A stretch of 30,622 nucleotides of DNA from CANHVK01 sp044232905 (GTDB lineage Bacteria; Bacteroidota; Bacteroidia; Flavobacteriales_D; Crocinitomicaceae), in NCBI GenBank assembly GCA_044232905.1, contig JBIIKZ010000021.1, forward strand, positions 1 through 30,622, read 5' to 3'. The notes below the pieces were generated by a model. That model was given only the letters and a program-made list of their open reading frames with translations. It was not told the DNA's origin and did no database searches. The position numbers and the translations under genes were made by a program. Below, in pieces: positions 15,528-23,701 of this stretch (position 1 is the first letter of the stretch; every line of letters starts with the position of its first letter).

Positions 15528-16856
15528 ATGGATATTTGGATTAAAGCCGCTCAATTTATTTTATCACTTTCCTTATTAGTTATTCTACACGAATTTGGTC
15601 ATTTTATCCCTGCTAAACTTTTTAAAACACGCGTAGAAAAATTTTATCTTTTCTTTAATCCTTGGTTTTCGCTATTTAAAAAGAAAATAGGGGATACAGA
15701 ATGGGGAATTGGTTGGTTGCCACTTGGAGGTTTTGTGAAAATTTCCGGTATGGTGGATGAATCGATGGATAAAGAACAATTAGCACAACCTGCTCAACCT
15801 TGGGAATTCAGATCTAAACCAGCTTGGCAACGTTTAATCATCATGTTAGGTGGTGTGTTTGTAAACGTGGTGGTGGGCTTTATTATTTACATTGGTGTTG
15901 TTTTTTATTTTGGGGTAGAACGTTTAGAGCCATCTTCCTTAAAACAAGGGGTAGCTATACATCCATATGTAGAAAAATACGGTTTAAAATCTGGAGATTA
16001 TATTCTTTCTGTGGATGGTAAACCAACTAAAAATGTATTGGAAGTTACTAGTCAGGTAATGTTTCGTGGTGCAAGAGATATTCAAGTGAAACATGTAGAT
16101 GGAAAAATTTCTACGATACATCTTCCCGAAAATATTGGACATGAATTGTTTGAAAATTCTGCGTTTCCGCTCATTAGTTTACGTTCCAGTTCTACCACTG
16201 TAGATTCAATCGTTCCGAAATCCAATGCGCAAAAAGCAAAACTGAAAAAAGGGGATAAATTTTTGGCAATCAACGGAAATTCAATCGCTTACTTTGATGA
16301 ACTTCAAAAACAATTATACCTTAACAAAACAAAAACAACAACGGCACAAATTGTAAGAGAAAAGGATACGTTAGACCTAAAAATTAAGGTAACTAAAGAA
16401 GGAACTTTAGGATTTATGACGACACAAAATTTGATTGACTTAAATTCGGTAAAACAATACAAACCTGGATTAGGAGAAAGTGTTGGTTTAGGAATAAATT
16501 TGGCAGTTAATACTTTAGGAGATTATATCGGACAATTTAAGTATGTCTTCACCAAAAAAGGAGCTTCTTCTTTAGGAGGTTTTGCTTCGATGGGTAATAT
16601 GTTCCCTAGCACTTGGGATTGGGAGATTTTTTGGATGCGAACTGCTTGGATTTCATTGGCCTTAGCTATTATGAATTTATTGCCGATACCAGCATTAGAT
16701 GGAGGACATGTTGTGTTTTTATTGTATGAAATGATCACTGGAAAAGAAGCACCTCAAAAAGTATTAGAAATCGCGCAATATGTTGGAATCGTCTTATTAT
16801 TAAGTTTAATGTTATACGCAAATGGAAACGATGTCTATCGCATCTTTTTCAAATAA
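15528..16856 (+). CDS. rseP: RseP-type site-2 intramembrane zinc metalloprotease
   Basis: The 442-residue membrane protein is an M50B family member. The zinc-binding HEFGH lies at residues 21-25 in the first membrane helix, and the third ligand motif LDGGH at 390-394 sits in a late helix after NLLPIPA. Between them are two PDZ-like domains (about 125-205 and 215-290), then membrane helices. In other bacteria RseP cuts anti-sigma factors and leftover signal peptides within the inner membrane, as part of envelope stress response. No anti-sigma factor gene is next to it here. It probably heads an operon with the dioxygenase and two glycosyltransferases downstream. Confidence 0.93.
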   Translation: MDIWIKAAQFILSLSLLVILHEFGHFIPAKLFKTRVEKFYLFFNPWFSLFKKKIGDTEWGIGWLPLGGFVKISGMVDESMDKEQLAQPAQPWEFRSKPAWQRLIIMLGGVFVNVVVGFIIYIGVVFYFGVERLEPSSLKQGVAIHPYVEKYGLKSGDYILSVDGKPTKNVLEVTSQVMFRGARDIQVKHVDGKISTIHLPENIGHELFENSAFPLISLRSSSTTVDSIVPKSNAQKAKLKKGDKFLAINGNSIAYFDELQKQLYLNKTKTTTAQIVREKDTLDLKIKVTKEGTLGFMTTQNLIDLNSVKQYKPGLGESVGLGINLAVNTLGDYIGQFKYVFTKKGASSLGGFASMGNMFPSTWDWEIFWMRTAWISLALAIMNLLPIPALDGGHVVFLLYEMITGKEAPQKVLEIAQYVGIVLLLSLMLYANGNDVYRIFFK

Positions 16857-16880
16857 TATTTGTTTTAAACCCCTTTTATT

Positions 16881-17837
16881 ATGGAAATTACACAAGAAAT
16901 TAAAGATAAATTAGAAAAAATTCAAGCAAAATATTCTGTTATTGGAGAAGATTTTAATGCTTACCTAGAAGGATTATTGTATGCAGACTCTGTAACATAT
17001 TGGGACTACATTGAAGTAGATACCCTTTTAAGCTTACAAAAACCACGTACAAAGTTTCCGGATGAGGTGGTTTTTATTATGTACCACCAAATCACAGAAT
17101 TATATTTCAAACTTTCTTTACGAGAATTCGATCAAATCAGTGAACGTGAAAATTTAACTGCTGAATTCTTTTTAGATCGTGTTACACGTATCAATCGTTA
17201 TTTTGGTGCATTGACACATAGTTTTGAAATTATGATTGATGGGATGGAACGCGAACAATTCTTGAAATTTAGAATGTCTCTCCTTCCTGCATCTGGTTTT
17301 CAATCAGCACAATACAGAAAAATTGAAATATCTTCTACAGACTTTATTCGTTTAGTACACAAAGATGTGCGTGCTAATTATACTGGAGATGAAGCGATTG
17401 CTGAACTTTTCGAGCACATCTATTGGAAAGAAGGCGCTACAGAAATAGCATCTGGTAAAAAAACATTGACGCTTATTGAATTTGAAGAAAGATACAAAGA
17501 GCAGTTTATCGCCTTGGGAGAGAAAAAACGTTCTGCTAATTTATGGCAATGTTACCTTCGTTTATCCAAAGAAGACCAACAAAATCCAGAGATTATAACT
17601 GCACTTAAACAAAATGACATTAATGTCAATGTGAATTGGCCATTAGCGCACTATAAATCTGCAGTGCGTTACTTACATACTGGTAAAACAGATGTTGCTG
17701 CAACAGGTGGTACAAACTGGCAAAAATATTTACCTCCAAGATTCCAAAAACGTATCTTCTATCCTGCACTTTGGTCTGAGCATGAAAAAGAGGAATGGGG
17801 TAAATCATGGGTAGATGAAATAACAAAAGGAATATAG
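16881..17837 (+). CDS. kynA: Tryptophan 2,3-dioxygenase family protein
   Basis: The 318-residue product resembles haem-dependent tryptophan 2,3-dioxygenases, which open the indole ring to give N-formylkynurenine. Conserved family blocks are YLEGLLYADSVTYWDYIEVD, LLSLQKP (50-55), DEVVFIMYHQITELYFKL with H69 as the likely distal histidine, FRMSLLPASGFQSAQYR (130-146; R131 and S138), H257 in the haem-ligand region WPLAHYKSAVRYL, and ATGGTNW with YLPP at 274-286. These match the expected order, although the C-terminal haem block is more diverged than in well-studied enzymes. No other kynurenine-pathway gene is in the window. It follows rseP by 24 bases and precedes the GT9 gene by 23. Confidence 0.85.
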   Translation: MEITQEIKDKLEKIQAKYSVIGEDFNAYLEGLLYADSVTYWDYIEVDTLLSLQKPRTKFPDEVVFIMYHQITELYFKLSLREFDQISERENLTAEFFLDRVTRINRYFGALTHSFEIMIDGMEREQFLKFRMSLLPASGFQSAQYRKIEISSTDFIRLVHKDVRANYTGDEAIAELFEHIYWKEGATEIASGKKTLTLIEFEERYKEQFIALGEKKRSANLWQCYLRLSKEDQQNPEIITALKQNDINVNVNWPLAHYKSAVRYLHTGKTDVAATGGTNWQKYLPPRFQKRIFYPALWSEHEKEEWGKSWVDEITKGI

Positions 17838-17860
17838 TTTAATTTTTATAACCTTTTGGT

Positions 17861-18955
17861 ATGAATCTTTCGGACGTTAAATTTGATTGTAGGCACTTTA
17901 GAACAGGAATTCCTTGTCTTCCTAATAAGAAAGAAAATGCAGTGTGTTCAACCTGTAATGCCTATGATAAAATCCAAACACGTATTTTAATTGTAAAATT
18001 AGGTGCATTGGGCGATGTTATTCGTACGACCCCTTTGTTAGAAAGATTTAAAAAGGAATATCCTGGTGTACATGTAACTTGGTTAACATTAAGTCCTGCA
18101 ATCCTGCCAAAAGACCAAATCGATGTTATTTATACCTGGGATTTTACTTCGGTATTTACGATTGAAAATTCGAAGTTTGATATCGCAGTTAACCTAGATA
18201 AAGATCCAGAAGCGTGTATGTTACTTGCCAAAGTAGATGCGCCAATTAAATACGGATATACCTGGGAGAATAATCACATTGCTCCAGCAACAGAGAAAGC
18301 AAATCATAAGTTATTGACTGGTTTCTTTGATGAATTATCCAAAAACAATACCAAAAGTTACCTCGAAGAAATTTTTGAAATCTGCCATTTCGATTTTAGA
18401 AAAGAAGATTATCAAATAAATTTAAATCATGCGCTAGCAAAAACGTGGAAAGATAAACTTCTATCGCTAGTTGCAGGAAAAGTAATAGTAGGTTTAAATA
18501 CAGGTTGCGGTCCACGTTGGAATACCCGTCTTTGGTCAGAAGAATCCTGGGAGACACTAGCTACTCAGCTCCATGAAAATGGGTTTTATCCTATTTTTTT
18601 AGGGGGCGAATTAGAACATGCCAAAAATCTTAAAATGTCGGATATAACTGGTGCACATTACCCAGGACATTTTTCCTTAGAAGAATTTATCGCTTTAACG
18701 AATGCTTGCGATATTATTGTGACGCAAGTTTCCATGATGATGCATATTGCCACTGCACTTCGTAAAAAGATGGTACTTTGCAATACGATTTTCAATAAAC
18801 ATGAGTTTGAATTATACGAGCGTGGAGTAATAGTCGGACCACCAAATGAGTGTGTCTGTTTCTATGGCAATACTTGTATAAAAGGAACTTCTTGTATGCA
18901 CGATATTACACCTAATGATTTTTTGAAAGCAATTGTCGCACTCGCTAGTAAGTAA
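17861..18955 (+). CDS. Glycosyltransferase family 9 protein with N-terminal cysteine cluster
   Basis: The 364-residue protein has the GT9 opening ILIVKLGALGDVIRTTPLLE at about 42-60, preceded by a 40-residue extension with C10, C19, C29 and C32 (DCRHFRTGIPC, then CSTC) that looks able to bind a metal. The donor-site segment reads ITQVS-like as VTQVSMMMHIATALRKK near residue 287-303. The C-terminus is again cysteine-rich (CVCFYGNTCIKGTSCM). Members transfer heptose or similar sugars to surface glycolipids from the cytoplasmic face. It differs clearly from the GT9 at 1319, which lacks the extension. Only two bases separate its stop from the next glycosyltransferase, so the two are almost surely co-translated. 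Confidence 0.87.
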   Translation: MNLSDVKFDCRHFRTGIPCLPNKKENAVCSTCNAYDKIQTRILIVKLGALGDVIRTTPLLERFKKEYPGVHVTWLTLSPAILPKDQIDVIYTWDFTSVFTIENSKFDIAVNLDKDPEACMLLAKVDAPIKYGYTWENNHIAPATEKANHKLLTGFFDELSKNNTKSYLEEIFEICHFDFRKEDYQINLNHALAKTWKDKLLSLVAGKVIVGLNTGCGPRWNTRLWSEESWETLATQLHENGFYPIFLGGELEHAKNLKMSDITGAHYPGHFSLEEFIALTNACDIIVTQVSMMMHIATALRKKMVLCNTIFNKHEFELYERGVIVGPPNECVCFYGNTCIKGTSCMHDITPNDFLKAIVALASK

Positions 18956-18957
18956 CT

Positions 18958-20076
18958 ATGAAAATCGCGTTTTTATCTACTTTTTATCCATTTAGAGGAG
19001 GAATTGCCCAATTTAACGCCTTGATGTATCGCGCCTTTGAAAAAGAGCATACCGTTAAAGCATTTACCTTTAAACGCCAATACCCAAATTTTTTATTTCC
19101 TGGGGAAACTCAATACGTAACAAAAGAAGATATAACAGATGAAATTCCATCCGTAGAGGTTTTGGATTCCATCAATCCAATTACGTATGTTACTACCGTT
19201 CAAAAAGTAAAGCGATTTGCGCCAGATATTTTTATAACAAAATATTGGATGACCTTTTTTGGCCCTTCCTTGGGTTACGTTGCGAAAAAATTAAATAAAA
19301 AGTCGAAACGCATTTCCGTTTTGGATAATGTCATTCCACATGAAAAACGTTTTTTTGATGGATTTTGTAATCGATTTTTTTTAAAACATAATGACGGCTT
19401 TGTTGTTATGTCGGATGCGGTTTTAAAGGATTTATTATCCATTAAACCGGACGCAAAATATATTCGCGTAAATCATCCTGTATACAACCATTTTCCTGCG
19501 CAGATACCACAAGAAAAAGCGCAGCGTGCTTTGAAATTGGACCCTTCCAAAAAAACGCTCTTATTTTTTGGGTTTATTCGGGATTACAAGGGATTGGATT
19601 TATTAATTCAAGCAATGGATGTATTAGATGATTCTTATCAGTTGATTATCGCTGGTGAAGTCTATGGTTCGTTTGATAAATACCAAGAATTGATAGATAA
19701 TTCAAAAGCAAAACAGCGTATTGCTTTGTATAATCAGTACATCGGAGATAACGAAGTTTCGGATTATTTTTCAGCTGCAGACGTTTGTGTACTTCCCTAT
19801 AAATCCGCTACGCAGTCTGGAATCACTTCGATTGCAAATCATTACAATTTGCCTATTATTGCTACCAATGTGGGAGGTTTAAAAGAAACGATTCACCACC
19901 ATAAAACAGGATTGATTGTCGACAAACCGGAAATTAGTGACATAGCCGCAACAATTAAAACGTATTTCGATAGTAATTTTAAAGCCAATTTTGCGGCTGA
20001 AATTGAAAAAGAAAAACTAGAAAATTCTTGGGAAAATTTCGTTGCTAAAATTATTGCCTTTAGTAAAGAATTATAA
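18958..20076 (+). CDS. Glycosyltransferase family 4 (group 1) protein
   Basis: The 372-residue protein has the GT-B two-domain layout. The N-terminal acceptor domain starts MKIAFLSTFYPFRGGIAQFN with the typical glycine loop. The C-terminal donor domain begins near LLFFGFIRDYKGLDLLIQAM (about 201-220) and includes SDYFSAADVCVLPYKSATQS and GGLKETIHHHKTG with the E that contacts the nucleotide sugar. It probably adds a hexose to a lipid-linked or LPS glycan at the inner membrane. It is the last gene of the plus-strand run. Its stop codon overlaps the convergent radical SAM gene by six bases, with no room for a hairpin terminator. Confidence 0.9.
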   Translation: MKIAFLSTFYPFRGGIAQFNALMYRAFEKEHTVKAFTFKRQYPNFLFPGETQYVTKEDITDEIPSVEVLDSINPITYVTTVQKVKRFAPDIFITKYWMTFFGPSLGYVAKKLNKKSKRISVLDNVIPHEKRFFDGFCNRFFLKHNDGFVVMSDAVLKDLLSIKPDAKYIRVNHPVYNHFPAQIPQEKAQRALKLDPSKKTLLFFGFIRDYKGLDLLIQAMDVLDDSYQLIIAGEVYGSFDKYQELIDNSKAKQRIALYNQYIGDNEVSDYFSAADVCVLPYKSATQSGITSIANHYNLPIIATNVGGLKETIHHHKTGLIVDKPEISDIAATIKTYFDSNFKANFAAEIEKEKLENSWENFVAKIIAFSKEL

Positions 20077-21090
20077 CCATACTTTACTTCCTTCCGAACA
20101 ATTTTGACAGATATCTATTTGATTGCGTTTTGTAAGTACACTTCTTCTAAATTCTTGGTATTTTTTGGATTTCCATAGGCTTTGAAAAGGTTGTTCAATA
20201 GCAGATCCTAAAGTATAAGAGGCATTTTTATCAAAACAGCAAGGAACAACTTTTGCATCCCAGGTTAACACACAAGAAGACCACATACGCCAACAGTGAT
20301 TACCAGTTTTATATTTTAATCGATACGTCCCGTCTTTTTGTTGTTTATAACGTGCATATTGTTCTTGGGATGGAATCAGTGGGTTCCCATGGGTGTAATC
20401 GTAAATTTGTGCGGATTTTAAACGTACTTCATCCACACCAATTTCTTCCGCCAATTGATAAATAGCGGGGATTTCGTGTTCATTTGGTTTAACGACAAGA
20501 AACTGAAAAATGAGATGAGGTGTTTTTGAATTAGCTTCTTTTTTTGCCGCAATAAGTGCTTTTGTACCTTCGATTACTTTTGCTAATTTTCCAGTAACGC
20601 GATAACTTTGATACGTTTCTTGGGTAGTACCATCAATGGAAATAATCAGACGATCTAAACCAGAATGTACAATTTCCTCTGCTATTTGAGGTGTAATAAA
20701 ATGGGCATTGGTAGAGGTCGCAGTGTATACGTTATGTTTTTTGGCATCTTTTATGAGTTCCAAAAAATCTGGATGTAAAAATGGTTCGCCCTGAAAATAA
20801 TAATTAATATAAAAAAGTTGTTTGCCTAAACTACGTAATAAATTACGATTTACTATAAGGTCAATTTTACCAGTCGGACGAGAGAATTGTTTTAAACCAC
20901 TAGGACATTCGGGACATGCTAAATTACAGGCAGTTGTTGGTTCGATACTTACAGTAAATGGTTTGCCTAGTACGATTGGTTTTTGTATAATTCTAGAAAT
21001 AATAAAGGAAAAATACAAACTAATTAGATTCCAAGCACGTGGAAATGTTAGATGTTTGAAAAGGTTAATAGTATCTTTTGTATTTAGCAT
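20071..21090 (-). CDS. Radical SAM/SPASM domain protein
   Basis: I place the start at the ATG ending at 21090, because it overlaps the maf stop as ATGCTAA, the usual translational coupling; the frame is open to 21129 and would add 13 residues. From this start the protein has 339 residues. C55, C59 and C62 form the CxxxCxxC motif (CNLACPEC) that holds the radical SAM [4Fe-4S] cluster. The C-terminal SPASM region supplies further cysteines (GNHCWRMWSSC, VPCCFDKN, ICQNC) for auxiliary clusters. SPASM enzymes modify peptides, proteins or sugars; no precursor peptide gene is visible nearby, and the neighbours are glycosyltransferase and envelope genes. The substrate is unknown. Confidence 0.88.
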   Translation of the reverse strand: MLNTKDTINLFKHLTFPRAWNLISLYFSFIISRIIQKPIVLGKPFTVSIEPTTACNLACPECPSGLKQFSRPTGKIDLIVNRNLLRSLGKQLFYINYYFQGEPFLHPDFLELIKDAKKHNVYTATSTNAHFITPQIAEEIVHSGLDRLIISIDGTTQETYQSYRVTGKLAKVIEGTKALIAAKKEANSKTPHLIFQFLVVKPNEHEIPAIYQLAEEIGVDEVRLKSAQIYDYTHGNPLIPSQEQYARYKQQKDGTYRLKYKTGNHCWRMWSSCVLTWDAKVVPCCFDKNASYTLGSAIEQPFQSLWKSKKYQEFRRSVLTKRNQIDICQNCSEGSKVWL

Positions 21091-21677
21091 GTGTGTTGGA
21101 TATACCCCAATTTTTTCATGACTTTCCATAATTCAGCTGTTGGAAGTCCCATGACGTTATAATAAGAACCATCCATTTTTTCAATGCCGATATATCCTAT
21201 CCATTCTTGAATACCATAAGATCCTGCCTTATCTAATGGTATATATTTTTCTATATAATAATCAATTTCCCAGGATTCTAATGGTAGAAAAGTTACTTCT
21301 GTAGTCACATCAAAGGTATAGGATTGTTTTAATGTCGCTAAATGAACACCCGTAATAACCTGATGTGTTTTACCAGAAAGTGTTGCAATCATATTTTTTG
21401 CAGCTTCTTTATTGGCAGGTTTTCCTAGCACTTGGTCTTTTGTTATTACTACTGTATCTGATGTTAGTAGTAATTCATTAGGTTTTAACGTGTCTAATAA
21501 TGCTTTTGCTTTAATTTCAGCTAAAAAAGATGCGATTTGCTTCGGTTTTAGACTTTCAGGATAACTTTCATCCGTATCTAACGTTCGGACTTCATAAGGC
21601 AAGCCTAAACCTTGGATTAATTCTTGTCTACGCGGTGACTTTGAACCTAATATTAAATGATGTGTGACTTTAAACAT
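21084..21677 (-). CDS. maf: Maf family nucleoside triphosphate pyrophosphatase
   Basis: The 197-residue protein has the Maf N-terminal signature LILGSKSPRRQEL (SPRR at residues 14-17), the catalytic-site block LLTSDTVV (D72), LGKPANKEAA, and the GSYGIQEWIGYIGIEKMDGS segment typical of the dTTP/UTP pyrophosphatase (YhdE-like) branch. Such enzymes hydrolyse dTTP, UTP and modified nucleotides to monophosphates in the cytoplasm and have been tied to division arrest in some bacteria. It starts two bases after murI and its stop overlaps the radical SAM gene, so all three form one transcription unit. Confidence 0.92.
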   Translation of the reverse strand: MFKVTHHLILGSKSPRRQELIQGLGLPYEVRTLDTDESYPESLKPKQIASFLAEIKAKALLDTLKPNELLLTSDTVVITKDQVLGKPANKEAAKNMIATLSGKTHQVITGVHLATLKQSYTFDVTTEVTFLPLESWEIDYYIEKYIPLDKAGSYGIQEWIGYIGIEKMDGSYYNVMGLPTAELWKVMKKLGYIQHTC

Positions 21678-21679
21678 AT

Positions 21680-22501
21680 TTAATGAATGACTATGTGTTT
21701 GGATTTTACAACTTTATTTAAAAATGCGGATGCCTTTTTGTCAAAATCAACCGCAGTTTCTGTCGTTAAATAGCTAGTTTCTCCATTTTTCGAACAAACA
21801 GCTGCTAATTCTTTGTGTCTGGATAAATAGTCTACTAAACTATTTGCTATAATGTCTCCCTGGGTTATTACTTGTATATCTGCACCAACAATTTCTTTTA
21901 CTAATTCTGCAACTATCGGATAATGGGTACAACCTAAAAGTAATGTATCAATTGCAGGATCTTTCGCAAGTAATTTCATCACATCTTGTTCTATAAACCA
22001 TTTACCTCCTAATTGGTCATATACTTGATTTTCGATTATTGGAACCCACATTGGACAGGATTTTTGCGAGATTTCAATTTCTGGAAAGAATTTTGCAATT
22101 TCTAGTCGGTAAGAATCTGATTTTATGGTTCCCTCTGTTGCTAAAATGCCAATATGTTTCGTTTGGGTAATACTTCCAATTATTTCAGAAGTTGGCCGTA
22201 TAACACCAAGTACGCGTTTATGAGCTTCTACAGTCGGTAAATAGTTTTGTTGAATGGTGCGTAATGCTTTTGCAGAAGCTGTATTACATGCTAAAATTAT
22301 CAATTCACATCCTTGACTAAAGAGAAATTCTACGGCTTGTAAAGTAAATTCGTACACAACATCAAAAGAACGTGAACCATAAGGCGCGCGCGCATTGTCA
22401 CCTAAATATAAAAAATCATTTTCTGGTAATTTTTTTTGTAAATCAGCCAATATGGTCAACCCACCGTAACCAGAATCAAAAACACCAATTGGCTTTTTCA
22501 T
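21680..22501 (-). CDS. murI: Glutamate racemase
   Basis: The enzyme interconverts L- and D-glutamate to supply peptidoglycan. I choose the ATG ending at 22501, since MKKPIGVFDSGYGGLTILAD is the normal family N-terminus; the frame is open to 22540, but that extension would run into a terminator. From this start the protein has 273 residues, with the two catalytic cysteines C72 (LACNTASAKA) and C191 (LLLGCTHYP), and D9-S10 in FDSGYGG. It follows the second ompH gene after a terminator and appears to have its own promoter inside the terminator's T-run. It heads the murI-maf-radical SAM unit. Confidence 0.94.
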   Translation of the reverse strand: MKKPIGVFDSGYGGLTILADLQKKLPENDFLYLGDNARAPYGSRSFDVVYEFTLQAVEFLFSQGCELIILACNTASAKALRTIQQNYLPTVEAHKRVLGVIRPTSEIIGSITQTKHIGILATEGTIKSDSYRLEIAKFFPEIEISQKSCPMWVPIIENQVYDQLGGKWFIEQDVMKLLAKDPAIDTLLLGCTHYPIVAELVKEIVGADIQVITQGDIIANSLVDYLSRHKELAAVCSKNGETSYLTTETAVDFDKKASAFLNKVVKSKHIVIH

Positions 22502-22521
22502 AGATGTAGTACTTCGTATCC

Positions 22522-22529
22522 CAAAAATA
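22522..22529 (-). promoter_or_regulatory. Putative -7 box of murI inside the upstream terminator tail
   Basis: Read on the minus strand, TATTTTTG is an exact TAnnTTTG match, 20 bases before the murI ATG at 22501. The same bases lie in the T-rich tail of the ompH terminator. No good -33 box is seen, and T-rich tails can match this motif by chance. Confidence 0.4.
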
Positions 22530-22557
22530 AAAAAAGGCAACCGATATGATTGCCTTT
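22523..22557 (-). terminator. Terminator after the ompH genes
   Basis: On the minus strand AAAGGCAA (22550-22557) pairs with TTGCCTTT (22533-22540) around a nine-base loop, followed by a run rich in T (complement of 22523-22534). This is a standard intrinsic terminator, 21 bases after the ompH stop, and would end or reduce transcription from the uppS-bamA-ompH operon before murI. Confidence 0.8.
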
Positions 22558-22577
22558 AAAGTATGTTTATGAATAAA

Positions 22578-23096
22578 TTATTTTTTAACAGGTGCTTCAA
22601 TAGCATCCAAACGTAATAATTCTGTTCTTACTTCGCTTGTAATATCTGTTCCTCCAGCAAAATATAAGGTAGAAGATTCATCCACTACATAATTCAATTT
22701 TTTACGTCCCGCAACAATTTCAATTGCTTTTTTAACGCGTTTTAAGATAGGTTCGTTTAATTCTGTTCCTAATTGTTGCATTTTTTGTTGTAATTCTTGC
22801 TCACGTAATTGCATCGCTTGTTGTTTCTTTTGCAATTGCTCTTCTTCGTTTTGTTTAATGATTGGAGACAAAGTAGCTTGTTCAGACATGTATTTGGAAT
22901 ATCTTTTTTGTAAATCCGCTTCCATTTCTTTAAGCTCTTCCATTCCTCTTTTTTCAAAATCTTCAATTTGAGACATTGCTGCTTTACGGGAAGGAAGTGT
23001 ATCCAACAATTTTTGTGTGTTTACGTGTCCAATTTTGGATTGTGCAATGGATGTTAATGAAACAAAAATTGCGAAAACTAATACTAACTTTTTCAT
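22578..23096 (-). CDS. OmpH/Skp family periplasmic chaperone (second copy)
   Basis: The 172-residue protein has a signal peptide (MKKLVLVFAIFVSLTSIAQ) and begins its mature part with KIGHVNTQKLLDTLP, the usual OmpH opening. A long coiled coil follows at about 40-110, rich in Gln, Lys and Glu (including EEQLQKKQQAMQLREQELQQ), forming the Skp tentacles. The end closes with a short beta part (KLNYVVDESSTLYFAGGTDI). Skp-like trimers hold unfolded outer-membrane proteins in the periplasm on the way to BamA. Two copies in tandem after bamA is the common arrangement in Flavobacteriia. It is 90 bases from the first copy, with a short repeat between them. Confidence 0.9.
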   Translation of the reverse strand: MKKLVLVFAIFVSLTSIAQSKIGHVNTQKLLDTLPSRKAAMSQIEDFEKRGMEELKEMEADLQKRYSKYMSEQATLSPIIKQNEEEQLQKKQQAMQLREQELQQKMQQLGTELNEPILKRVKKAIEIVAGRKKLNYVVDESSTLYFAGGTDITSEVRTELLRLDAIEAPVKK

Positions 23097-23130
23097 TCTA
23101 TTCTATTTTTATTTTATTTATTATTTATTT

Positions 23131-23190
23131 TCGTCACTCGTCGCTCTTGACTCGTCAATTCGGTTCCTGAGCTTGCCGAAGGATCGTCAC
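23131..23190. repeat. REP-like palindrome and GTCACTC-type motif between the two ompH genes
   Basis: TTCGG at 23159-23163 and CCGAA at 23176-23180 flank CCTGAGCTTG, giving a palindrome close to the widespread REP-like sequence built on CCTTCGRCAAGCTCAGG. Just before it is CGTCACTCGTCGCTC and CTCGTC, a degenerate GTCACTC-type direct repeat. The end of the element includes the stop codon of the first ompH gene (23187-23189). A similar CGTCACTC motif follows the HigA-like gene at about 5590. Confidence 0.55.
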
Positions 23191-23699
23191 TTAATCCCTA
23201 ATTCCTTTATTACTTCGTCGCTTAAATCCGATTTTTTATCTGCGTATACCAAATTACTTTGGTTTGCTTTATCGAATATAAACGAATAATTTTTTTTGGA
23301 AGCAACTTTTTGCATCGCATCGAAAACTTTATCTTGTATAGGCTTTACTAACTCTTGACGTTTTTGAAAGTATTCTCCGCCAACACCGAATCGTGTTTTC
23401 TGTAATCCTACAATTTCGTTTTCTAATTTTTGTAATTCCCCTTTACGTTTTTCTTTTTCTTCGGAGGGCAACAAAACTTCTTCGCGCAAAAATAAGTCTT
23501 TCTTTTGATTTAAAACAACATATCGTTCATCAATCTCTTTCGTCCATCGATCCGCTAATTTGTCTAAACGGTCTTTAGCTTCCTTATATTCAGGTAATTT
23601 AGACAAAATAAATTCGGAATTTATATAGCCAATTTTTTGAGCATCTACACAAATAACACATGTAAATACGAGTATAACGATAAGAAATAGCTTTTTCAT
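23187..23699 (-). CDS. OmpH/Skp family periplasmic chaperone (first copy)
   Basis: The 170-residue protein carries a signal peptide (MKKLFLIVILVFTCVICVDAQ), the OmpH start KIGYINSEFILSKLPEYKEA, and a charged coiled coil at about 40-115. It ends with KNYSFIFDKANQSNLVYADK, the beta strand and loop shared by Skp relatives. Its role is to chaperone unfolded outer-membrane proteins in the periplasm. It begins two bases after bamA and is thus in the same operon. Identity to the second copy is low, so they are old paralogues rather than a recent duplication. Its stop is a TGA that lies within the REP-like repeat. Confidence 0.9.
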   Translation of the reverse strand: MKKLFLIVILVFTCVICVDAQKIGYINSEFILSKLPEYKEAKDRLDKLADRWTKEIDERYVVLNQKKDLFLREEVLLPSEEKEKRKGELQKLENEIVGLQKTRFGVGGEYFQKRQELVKPIQDKVFDAMQKVASKKNYSFIFDKANQSNLVYADKKSDLSDEVIKELGIK

Positions 23700-23701
23700 T
23701 T

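Noticed and set aside
21091..21129. Longer N-terminus for the radical SAM gene
   Set aside because: The ATG at 21090 overlaps the maf stop in the usual ATGCTAA coupling; the extension would only lengthen the overlap and shows no conserved feature.
22502..22540. Longer N-terminus for murI
   Set aside because: The extension runs into the terminator tail of the ompH operon, while the ATG at 22501 begins the conserved family sequence.
22769..22966. Lysine/asparagine-rich minus-strand frame inside the second ompH gene
   Set aside because: It is an out-of-frame shadow of the coiled-coil coding region.
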